Shown: piece after piece, positions 52,784-62,302 of the stretch
How the letters are laid out: every line of letters starts with the position of its first letter
How positions within the stretch are numbered: the stretch's first letter is position 1
Assembly (NCBI RefSeq): GCF_900103985.1
Contig: NZ_FNIE01000010.1
Location: 248,001-312,000 of the forward strand
Reading direction: 5' to 3'
Origin: Actinacidiphila guanduensis
GTDB taxonomy: Bacteria > Actinomycetota > Actinomycetes > Streptomycetales > Streptomycetaceae
DNA: 64,000 nt
The notes under the pieces: generated by a model
The model's input: the letters and a program-made list of their open reading frames with translations, nothing else
Database searches by the model: none
What the model was told of the DNA's origin: nothing
Made by a program: the position numbers and the translations under genes

Positions 52784-52815
52784 CCGGCGGCCCCGCATGC
52801 CTGCGGGGCCGCCGG
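52784..52815 (-). terminator. Hairpin terminator after ngcG
   Basis: CCGGCGGCCCCGCA (52784-52797) pairs perfectly over 14 bp with 52802-52815 around a 4-base loop, 24 bp after the ngcG stop. Confidence 0.88.
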
Positions 52816-52838
52816 ACCAGCGTAAGACCGGGAGTGGA

Positions 52839-53765
52839 CTATTTGACAGCGCCTGCCGTCAGGCCGGCCTGGACCTGCCGCTGGAAGATCACGTACACCG
52901 CGAGCACCGGGAGCATCGCGATCGACAGGCCGGCGAACAGGCCGGACCAGTCGCCCTGGTAGCCCTGCTGCACGGCGAGGTCGGCCAGACCCTGGGTGAG
53001 CACCCATTTGTCGGTGTTGCCCTGGTTGAGCACCAGGGGCAGCAGGTACTGGTTCCACTGGCCGAGGATGTTGAAGATCCCGATGCTGATGATGCCGGGC
53101 TTGGCCATCGGCACCATGATCTGGAAGAACGTGCGGGTGTGGCTCGCCCCGTCCACCAGTGCCGCCTCGGCGACCGAGGTGGGCAGCGTCCGGAAGAAGG
53201 ACGTCATGAAGAAGACGGTGAAGGGCAGCGAGTAGGCGATGTAGACCAGGATCAGGCCGGGCAGCGTGTTCAGGATGCCCAGGTTCTTGGTCACGAAGAA
53301 CAGCGGCACCAGCACCATCACGACCGGGAAGGCCATGCCGCCCACGAACAGGAAGTAGATGAAGCGGTTGCCGAAGAACTCGAAGCGGGCCAGCACGTAG
53401 GCGGCCATGGAGCCGAAGAGCATGGTGCCGGCCGTCGAGAAGCCGACGACGATCACCGTGTTGATGAAGTAGCGGCCCATGTGCGCCTTGGTCCACGCCC
53501 GCGACCAGCTGTCGAAGTGCGGGTGGGTGGGCAGCGACCACGGGTGGGCGAGGATGTCGCCCGAGGTCTTGAAGGAACTCCACAGCGCCCACAGCAGCGG
53601 GACGCCCACCATCAGCGTCCACACCCACAGGAAGCCGTGGCTGAAGACGTTGAGCACGATGCCCTCACCGCGCCAGCGGTGCTTGGCCGCGGCGTCCGGC
53701 GCGGGCTTCGGCGGGCTGCCCTGCGGCGCGGGGCCGGGGGTCGAATCGACGGTCTCTGCGGTCAT
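52839..53765 (-). CDS. ngcG: N-acetylglucosamine/chitobiose ABC transporter permease NgcG
   Basis: 308-residue MalG-type permease with six membrane segments after a Pro-rich tail. The EAA loop is SVAEAALVDGASHTRTFFQI MVPMAKPG; the C-terminus IFQRQVQAGLTAGAVK is typical of CUT1 permeases. ATG 53765 follows AGAGGTGG, 10 bp after ngcF. NgcEFG of Streptomyces imports N-acetylglucosamine and chitobiose from chitin; assignment rests on the neighbouring binding protein and gene order. No ATPase is encoded here; such systems share the MsiK ATPase elsewhere. Confidence 0.9.
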   Translation of the reverse strand: MTAETVDSTPGPAPQGSPPKPAPDAAAKHRWRGEGIVLNVFSHGFLWVWTLMVGVPLLWALWSSFKTSGDILAHPWSLPTHPHFDSWSRAWTKAHMGRYFINTVIVVGFSTAGTMLFGSMAAYVLARFEFFGNRFIYFLFVGGMAFPVVMVLVPLFFVTKNLGILNTLPGLILVYIAYSLPFTVFFMTSFFRTLPTSVAEAALVDGASHTRTFFQIMVPMAKPGIISIGIFNILGQWNQYLLPLVLNQGNTDKWVLTQGLADLAVQQGYQGDWSGLFAGLSIAMLPVLAVYVIFQRQVQAGLTAGAVK

Positions 53766-53775
53766 CGCGCCACCT

Positions 53776-54702
53776 CTAGAACTCGATACGCTCGCGGCGC
53801 GACAGCCGCAGAGTCAGTACGGCGAACACCAGCGTGACGATCAGCATCGCGACGCCCATCGCCGCCGCCATGCCGTACTGGCTGTTGTCGCGGAAGGCCG
53901 TCTTGTACAGCAGCAGCGGCACCACGTCCGTGACCTCGTTGGGGCCGCCGTTGTTGACGGACATCAGCTGGACGAAGGCGAAGCCGTCCATCGCGATGAT
54001 GCCCATGTAGACCCAGCCGGTGGCCACCGTGTCGCGCAGCAGCGGCAGCGTGATCCGGAAGAAGGTGGTGATCCGGTTGGCGCCGTCCAGCAGCACGGCT
54101 TCGTAGATCTCGGCGGGGATCGACGCCATGCCAGCCGAGAAGAGCACGACGTAGAAGCCGACGTTCGCCCAGACCATCACGGCCATGATGCAGGCCAGCG
54201 CGATGCTCGGGTCACCCAGCCAGGACTGCTGAAGCGATGTCAGGCCGACGTGGCCCAGCAGGGAGTTGAGCAGTCCGTCGTCCGGGTCCGGGTTGTAGAT
54301 CTGCTGCCACAGCACCGCGATGACGGTGACCGACAGCACCTGCGGGAAGAAGTAGACGATCTTGTAGAACCCGGCTCCCCTGACGCCGGCGACCGACGCG
54401 CTGCCTTTGCGCCGGCCGCCGACGTTGAGCATGAAGGCGAAGAAGAGACCGAGGGCGAGGGTGACGATCGGCACGATGAGCAGCATCAGGATGTTGTGCC
54501 ACAGTGCCTTCCAGAAGAGGTTGTTGTGGATGATCTTCTGGTAGTTGTCGAACCCGATGTAGTGCTTCTCGGGGGTCAGCCCGCTCCAGTCCGTCAACGA
54601 GATCTGGAAGTCCTGGACGAAGGGCGAGATCACAAGGACCGCGTACAACGCCACGGGGACTGCCAGGAATCCGATGATGAACCGGTACTTGCCGTGTCGC
54701 AT
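53776..54702 (-). CDS. ngcF: N-acetylglucosamine/chitobiose ABC transporter permease NgcF
   Basis: 308-residue MalF-type permease with six membrane segments. It starts MRHGKYRFIIGFLAVPVALY; the EAA loop is IPAEIYEAVLLDGANRITTF FRITLPLLRD, and it ends TLRLSRRERIEF. ATG at 54702. It lies 40 bp after ngcE and 10 bp before ngcG in one operon. Confidence 0.9.
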   Translation of the reverse strand: MRHGKYRFIIGFLAVPVALYAVLVISPFVQDFQISLTDWSGLTPEKHYIGFDNYQKIIHNNLFWKALWHNILMLLIVPIVTLALGLFFAFMLNVGGRRKGSASVAGVRGAGFYKIVYFFPQVLSVTVIAVLWQQIYNPDPDDGLLNSLLGHVGLTSLQQSWLGDPSIALACIMAVMVWANVGFYVVLFSAGMASIPAEIYEAVLLDGANRITTFFRITLPLLRDTVATGWVYMGIIAMDGFAFVQLMSVNNGGPNEVTDVVPLLLYKTAFRDNSQYGMAAAMGVAMLIVTLVFAVLTLRLSRRERIEF

Positions 54703-54742
54703 GTCGCCGGTCGCTCTCGTCTCAGCCGTCAGGGGTGGTTCG

Positions 54743-56167
54743 TCACACGTGCTTGAACTTCGGCACGGACGAGTCGTTCTTGGTGGCGTCCGCGGCCTTC
54801 TGGGCGCCCTCGATCCACTTCGCGGCGTTGATCTTGCCGGTCAGCAGCTGCAGGGTGAGGTTGCCGAGGGTCTCCTGGTTGAGCTTGACGTACCAGTCCT
54901 GGAGACGGGAGTTGAGCACGTTGGGACCGGCCGCCTTCAGCGCGGCGCTCGCGGAGGCCAGGCCCGGGGTGAGGGACAGGCCGTCGGCGGCACCGGTGAC
55001 GCAGGTCAGCGACTTGGTGGTGTTGGTGAAGTTGTCGGTCTCCTTCTTGCTGAGCATGATGCGCAGCAGCTCCATGCCGCCGACCGGGTTCTTGCCGTTG
55101 GCGGCGACGATGTACGGCTCGCCGGCCGCGGCGTAGATCGTGCCGAAGGGGAGCTTGTCGGAGGGGCCGGAGCCGACCAGCGGGCCGACCGCCAGGTCGA
55201 AGTCCTTGGGCATGGTCGGGGCGGCCTCGTTCTCCACCCACGAGCCGTCGGCCACGATGGCGGCCTTGCCCTTGGTCCAGGCGGTCTGCATCTGGATGTG
55301 CGTCATGCCCTCGGAGCCGGGCATGAAGTACTTCTTCGCCGCCAGCTCCTCGTAGTACCCGATGACCTGCTTGACCGCGTCGACCTGCCAGGCGCCGTCC
55401 TCGAGGTCGTCGATCGCGTTGAGGACCTCCTTGCCGCCGACCTTGCCGATCTGGGCGAGCAGGTCGAAGTGCACGTAGTACGGGTACTTGCCCGGGTAGG
55501 TGAAGAGGGAGATGTTCTCCTTCTTCGCCTTGGCGCCCAGCGCGATCGCCTGGTCGAAGGTCTGCGGGTACTCCCAGCCCTTCTCCTTGAAGAGCTTGCT
55601 GGAGTACCAGCCGCCGTACACGGTGAAGGCGTAGTTCAGCGCGTACATCGCCTGGGTGCCGAACTGGCCCTGCTCGATGGTGCCGGCGATCAGGACGTCG
55701 CGGACCTTCTTGCTCGGGTCGTCGACGGTGGGCGCGTCGAGCAGCGGGGTGAGGTCCTGGAGCTTGTTCTCCTTGGCCAGGGCCGCGGTGTCGAGGTTGT
55801 CGGCACCGGAGTTGTCCATGACGTCCGGCGGGGTGTTGCTGGCGAAGCGCGGCTGCAGCTTGGGGCCGAGGCCCTGCGTGCCGGTGTGCTTGACCTTGAT
55901 GCCGTACTCGCTGTTGTAGACCTGTTCGGCGGCCTTGACGTAGTCGTCGCCGAAACCGCCCTTGAAGATGAACGCCTCCAGGGGGGCGCCCTTCTTCACA
56001 CCCAGGGGGTTGCTCGCCGACTTGGCGCCGGTGGCGGCCGGCTTGTCGGGCTTGTCGCTCCCGCTGTCGGAGGCACACGCCGACAGCAGCGACGCGCTGG
56101 GAATCGCCACCACACCGATGGCCAGTGCCCGCTTGATCGCGTCACGCCGGTTGAACTGAGGTCCCAT
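54743..56167 (-). CDS. ngcE: N-acetylglucosamine/diacetylchitobiose-binding lipoprotein NgcE
   Basis: 474-residue solute-binding lipoprotein. QFNRRDAIKRALAIG resembles a twin-arginine signal and is followed by lipobox LSAC near residue 30. The mature part (PLEAFIFKGGFGDDYVKAAE, VMDNSGADNLDTAALAKEN, AMYALNYAFTVYGGWYSSKL, AAIVADGSWVENEAAPTMPK) matches the NgcE branch of family-1 binders as I know it. ATG at 56167 has GAGGA seven bases upstream. First gene of ngcEFG, with a long untranslated leader and a DasR-like site at its promoter. Confidence 0.9.
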   Translation of the reverse strand: MGPQFNRRDAIKRALAIGVVAIPSASLLSACASDSGSDKPDKPAATGAKSASNPLGVKKGAPLEAFIFKGGFGDDYVKAAEQVYNSEYGIKVKHTGTQGLGPKLQPRFASNTPPDVMDNSGADNLDTAALAKENKLQDLTPLLDAPTVDDPSKKVRDVLIAGTIEQGQFGTQAMYALNYAFTVYGGWYSSKLFKEKGWEYPQTFDQAIALGAKAKKENISLFTYPGKYPYYVHFDLLAQIGKVGGKEVLNAIDDLEDGAWQVDAVKQVIGYYEELAAKKYFMPGSEGMTHIQMQTAWTKGKAAIVADGSWVENEAAPTMPKDFDLAVGPLVGSGPSDKLPFGTIYAAAGEPYIVAANGKNPVGGMELLRIMLSKKETDNFTNTTKSLTCVTGAADGLSLTPGLASASAALKAAGPNVLNSRLQDWYVKLNQETLGNLTLQLLTGKINAAKWIEGAQKAADATKNDSSVPKFKHV

Positions 56168-56352
56168 GCTCAAGTCCTCGCCTTCTCCAGGACTCATGCG
56201 GTGGTGCAGCGGAACCCGCCGACGACCGCGAACAGTTGAAGCGTGAGTGATGCCATGCATCCAGTGAGGCGAGGAACGATATCGAACACCGGGCGCTGAA
56301 TGCCCGCCGGACCCCCGCCGCCCCGCCGTGCCAGCGGGCTCCTTGGATGCCG

Positions 56353-56368
56353 ACAGGTATAGTCCACT
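56353..56368 (-). promoter_or_regulatory. DasR-responsive-element-like site upstream of ngcE
   Basis: ACAGGTATAGTCCACT matches the dre consensus ACTGGTCTAGACCACT at 13 of 16 positions. It overlaps the candidate -10 of ngcE. DasR represses GlcNAc and chitin genes in Streptomyces. Confidence 0.65.
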
Positions 56369-56385
56369 TCTCTCGGACGGGGCAA
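56356..56385 (-). promoter_or_regulatory. Candidate ngcE promoter
   Basis: On the minus strand, TTGCCC (56385-56380), an 18-base spacer, and TATACC (56361-56356) fit a vegetative promoter, giving a leader of about 180 bases before the ngcE ATG. Confidence 0.55.
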
Positions 56386-56507
56386 GATCAGGAGAAGGTT
56401 TGGTCGGTAAGCTTTCCCGAGTTGAGACCTGTCCGAAACGTGGGACGGCGAAGTCGCAGGTCACCGGGTCGGCGGGGGTAAACCACCCGTTCGGCGGAGC
56501 GAAACGG

Positions 56508-56542
56508 CAGGCGGCCGCGCCCTCGGGGGGCGCGGCCGCCTG
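56508..56542 (-). terminator. Hairpin terminator after acnA
   Basis: CAGGCGGCCGCGCCC (56508-56522) pairs perfectly over 15 bp with 56528-56542 around TCGGG, 60 bp after the acnA stop. Confidence 0.85.
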
Positions 56543-56601
56543 TGGTCCGCCTGTGCGTCAGCCGGTGGGCCGGCCCGCGCGTCGGCGGGCCGGCTGCACG
56601 G

Positions 56602-59319
<2,718 letters not shown>

Positions 59320-59395
59320 GACAGTCTCCTTCACGCATGATCTCGCGGCCTACCGCCGCGTTTGCCGGCGTCCGGACGGGCACGCCTTCGGCAGA

Positions 59396-59413
59396 TATCT
59401 CGATGTCGAGATA
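59396..59413. promoter_or_regulatory. Palindrome TATCTCGATGTCGAGATA on the acnA promoter
   Basis: Perfect 8-bp arms around TG, 77 bp upstream of acnA. A -10-like TAGAGT (minus strand, 59419-59414) abuts it, so the predicted start site lies inside the palindrome. The motif shares TATCTC-N6-GAGATAAC with the site at 60679-60698. Confidence 0.7.
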
Positions 59414-59419
59414 ACTCTA
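59414..59419 (-). promoter_or_regulatory. Candidate acnA -10 element
   Basis: TAGAGT on the minus strand, directly before the palindrome; a GTGTCG hexamer 17 bases further upstream is a weak -35. Confidence 0.45.
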
Positions 59420-59486
59420 GTACACCTGACCGCCTCCGACACCCCCGGCCCGCCGCGGGAACGGGCCGGATCGGCCGGGGCCGGCG

Positions 59487-60290
59487 TCAGTGCGCGGGAC
59501 CGTCGCCGCTCCAGTAGCCGTCGGCCAGGTGCAGGGTGAGCAGGGCCGGGTGGCGGTCGGCGGCACGTTCCAGGACACCGCGGTCGGGGCCGGGGTGCCG
59601 CGAGCGCATCCCATCGGCGAGGAGGGAGAGGTCGTCGAAGACGGGGACCGTCCCGGGGGTCCTGGGCAGGCGGTCGACGGTCAGCAGTTCGTGCGCGGGG
59701 CCGACGTACGTCAGCGTCGTGCGGAGCGCCGGGTGCGGCGGCAGGGTGGCCGGCGCGGCGCCGGGGACGGCGGGGCCGACCCGGTCGCCGAGGTGCCAGC
59801 CCGCCTTGCGCAGGGCGGCGTCGAGGGAGCGCAGGGTCCGCGCGGTGTCGCCGCCCACGCCGAGGGTGCGCTGGGTGGTCAGGGTGCAGACGATGCGGCC
59901 GCCGCGCAGGGGCTGGACCGCGCCCCAAGGGGTGCCGCGGCAGGCGTCCGTGGAACCGTCCGTGCCGAGCAGGGTGCCGCGCACGGCGGTGGTGGCCGCG
60001 TCGAGCTGTGCCTGGTCGCGGCGGAGCGCGGCCGTGGAGGCGCGGGCGACGGCCTGCGAGGCCGCGGCGGCGTCGACGTCCGACCGCGGCACGGAGTGCT
60101 CCTCGGGGCCGAGGCGGAACCAGAAGAAGAAGAGCGAGAAGAGCACCACCAGGAGCAGTGCCAGGCCGCCGCCGAGCACGGCGAACACGCAGCCGCAGCC
60201 GAGCCCGAAGGCGCCTTCCGGGGGCCGGTGGACGACTCCCCCGGGGGGAGCGTCGGGCCACTCCCCCACCTTCACCTCGCGTGCGGCCAT
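59487..60290 (-). CDS. Single-pass membrane protein of unknown function
   Basis: 267-residue protein. A 28-residue cytoplasmic start (MAAREVKVGEWPDAPPGGVV) is followed by one strong membrane segment at about 28-57 (FGLGCGCVFAVLGGGLALLL onward), then an extracellular domain of about 200 residues containing two Cys (TDACRGTPWG, RIVCTLTTQR) that could form a disulfide. No family recognised. ATG at 60290 has GGGAGAGA about 11 bases upstream, rather far. It is co-directional with acnA, 167 bp away, but separated by the acnA promoter. Confidence 0.75.
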   Translation of the reverse strand: MAAREVKVGEWPDAPPGGVVHRPPEGAFGLGCGCVFAVLGGGLALLLVVLFSLFFFWFRLGPEEHSVPRSDVDAAAASQAVARASTAALRRDQAQLDAATTAVRGTLLGTDGSTDACRGTPWGAVQPLRGGRIVCTLTTQRTLGVGGDTARTLRSLDAALRKAGWHLGDRVGPAVPGAAPATLPPHPALRTTLTYVGPAHELLTVDRLPRTPGTVPVFDDLSLLADGMRSRHPGPDRGVLERAADRHPALLTLHLADGYWSGDGPAH

Positions 60291-60324
60291 GGGCGGCAGT
60301 CTCTCCCGCCGTATCCCGCGCGCC

Positions 60325-60360
60325 CGGTCCGTTTATCGCACGGTTGCCGGGAACGGACCG
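60325..60360. terminator. Inverted repeat in the divergent gap
   Basis: CGGTCCGTT (60325-60333) pairs with AACGGACCG (60352-60360) around 18 bases. The 417-bp gap between the membrane-protein gene and murA shows no gene otherwise; function of this stem is unclear. Confidence 0.4.
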
Positions 60361-60678
60361 GATCGAGACGTGGAGGAACCGGTTCCGCCCCGAAGGCGTC
60401 CTTTGTATACGCGAGCACGCGCGTGCGGCCGCGCGGCCCGGCCCGACCGGTCCGCACCTGCGCGGCGGCCCGCGCCCCATACCGGGGCCGCCGGCCGCCT
60501 TTCCTGCCGGCGTCGCCCGTTTGCGTGTGCTCCCCGGGCGGTGCGGGCAGGCGGGAGTAGCGTGAGGCGCGTGGTCGTTTTACGGGTGTAACGGTTGCGC
60601 CGGTCACATGATCGGTCCGGCACTGCTTCGTACCAGCCGGGCAACAGCCCGCCCCGAATGGCCGATCCCCGCTGGCCC

Positions 60679-60696
60679 TATCTCACATGTGAGATA
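60679..60696. promoter_or_regulatory. Perfect 18-bp palindrome just before the XRE-MurA gene
   Basis: TATCTCACATGTGAGATA is a perfect palindrome ending 11 bp before the ATG. TAACCT (60695-60700), 7 bases before the ATG, would be the -10 of a leaderless message, so a protein bound here would block it. The same TATCTC-N6-GAGATAAC occurs at acnA. Confidence 0.8.
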
Positions 60697-60707
60697 ACCT
60701 TGGGGAC

Positions 60708-62237
60708 ATGACCGACGACTACCTCGTACGTATCGGCAGGCTCATCCGTGACGCCCGGCAGCATCGCGGCTGGACACAGGCGCAGTTGGCGGAAGCGCTC
60801 GGCACCAGCCAGAGCGCGGTCAACCGGATCGAGCGCGGTAACCAGAACATCAGCCTTGAGATGATCGCCCGCATCGGTGAGGCTCTGGACAGCGAGATCG
60901 TCTCCCTCGGGTACGCGGGCCCCATGCACCTGCGGGTGGTCGGCGGCCGCCGGCTGTCGGGCTCGATCGACGTCAAGACCAGCAAGAACGCCGGCGTCGC
61001 CCTGCTGTGCGCGACGCTCCTCAACGCCGGGCGCACCACGCTGCGCCGGGTGGCGCGGATCGAGGAGGTCTACCGGATCCTGGAGGTGCTCGGCAGCATC
61101 GGCGTGCGGGCCCGCTGGATCAACGACGGCAACGACCTGGAGATCGTGCCGCCGGCCGAGCTGGACCTGGCCGCGATGGACACCGAGGCGGCCCGCCGCA
61201 CCCGCAGTGTGATCATGTTCCTCGGCCCGCTGCTGCACCGCACCGACCGCTTCAAGATCCCGTACGCGGGCGGCTGCGACCTCGGCACGCGCACCGTGCA
61301 GCCGCACATGAACGCGCTGCGCCACTTCGGCCTGGACATCACCGCGACCGACGGCTTCTACCACGCCGAGGTGGACCGCGGGACGGCGCCGAAGCGGGCG
61401 ATCGTGCTGACCGAGCGCGGCGACACCGTGACCGAGAACGCGCTGCTGGCCGCCGCCCGCCACGAGGGCGTCACCGTCATCCGCAACGCCAGCCCCAACT
61501 ACATGGTGCAGGACCTGTGCTTCTTCCTGGAGGAGCTGGGGGTGCGGGTGGAGGGCATCGGCACCACCACGCTCACCGTGCACGGTGTCGCCCACATCGA
61601 CCGCGACGTGGACTACGCGCCCTCGGAGGACCCGGTCGAGGCGATGAGCCTGCTGGCGGCCGCGGTGGTCACCGAGTCCGAACTCACCATCCGCCGGGTG
61701 CCGATCGAGTTCCTGGAGATCGAGCTGGCGGTGCTGGAGGAGATGGGGCTGGACTTCGAGACCGGCCCGGAGTACCGCGCGGACAACGCCCGCACCCGGC
61801 TGGTGGACCTCACCGTCCGTCCCTCCAAGCTGAGTTCGCCGATCGACAAGATCCACCCGATGCCGTTCCCCGGCATCAACATCGACAACGTGCCCTTCTT
61901 CGCGGCCATCGCCGCCGTGGCGCAGGGATCGACCCTCATCCACGACTGGGTCTACGACAACCGGGCCATCTACCTCACCGAACTCACCCGGCTGGGCGCC
62001 CAGGTGAAGCTGCTCGACCCGCACCGCGTGCTGGTCGAGGGCCCCACCCGCTGGCGCGCGGCGGAGATGGTCTGCCCGCCGGCCCTGCGCCCGGCCGTCG
62101 TCGTGCTGCTCGCGATGATGGCCGCCGAGGGCACCTCGGTGCTGCGCAACGTCTACGTCATCAACCGCGGTTACGAGGACCTCGCCGAGCGCCTCAACAC
62201 GATCGGCGCCCAGATCGAGACGTTCCGCGACATCTAG
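60708..62237 (+). CDS. murA2: UDP-N-acetylglucosamine 1-carboxyvinyltransferase (MurA-like) fused to an N-terminal XRE helix-turn-helix
   Basis: 509-residue fusion. Residues 1-62 are an XRE domain (RQHRGWTQAQLAEALGTSQS, then AVNRIERGNQNISLEMIARI); about 72-509 are a full EPSP-type transferase, which adds enolpyruvate to UDP-GlcNAc. Catalytic marks are kept: KTSKNAGVALL (K-N), AGGCDLGTRTV (the Cys that fosfomycin attacks in MurA, plus Arg), VTENALLAAARHEGV and YDNRAIYLTELTRLGA. The FP-x-D loop is altered to FPGINIDN with a short insert. ATG 60708 has no ribosome site, consistent with a leaderless message. From memory S. coelicolor carries a second MurA at this place (SCO5998). Confidence 0.93.
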   Translation: MTDDYLVRIGRLIRDARQHRGWTQAQLAEALGTSQSAVNRIERGNQNISLEMIARIGEALDSEIVSLGYAGPMHLRVVGGRRLSGSIDVKTSKNAGVALLCATLLNAGRTTLRRVARIEEVYRILEVLGSIGVRARWINDGNDLEIVPPAELDLAAMDTEAARRTRSVIMFLGPLLHRTDRFKIPYAGGCDLGTRTVQPHMNALRHFGLDITATDGFYHAEVDRGTAPKRAIVLTERGDTVTENALLAAARHEGVTVIRNASPNYMVQDLCFFLEELGVRVEGIGTTTLTVHGVAHIDRDVDYAPSEDPVEAMSLLAAAVVTESELTIRRVPIEFLEIELAVLEEMGLDFETGPEYRADNARTRLVDLTVRPSKLSSPIDKIHPMPFPGINIDNVPFFAAIAAVAQGSTLIHDWVYDNRAIYLTELTRLGAQVKLLDPHRVLVEGPTRWRAAEMVCPPALRPAVVVLLAMMAAEGTSVLRNVYVINRGYEDLAERLNTIGAQIETFRDI

Positions 62238-62250
62238 GCAGGCCAGGGGT

Positions 62251-62287
62251 GCGGCGGCCGGCCCGGTGCCACCGGGCCGGCCGCCGC
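62251..62287. terminator. Bidirectional terminator between murA2 and the GH3 gene
   Basis: GCGGCGGCCGGCCCGGT (62251-62267) pairs perfectly over 17 bp with 62271-62287 around GCC, 14 bp after the murA2 stop and 16 bp beyond the GH3 stop. Confidence 0.9.
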
Positions 62288-62302
62288 GTGCGGTTCAGCG
62301 GG

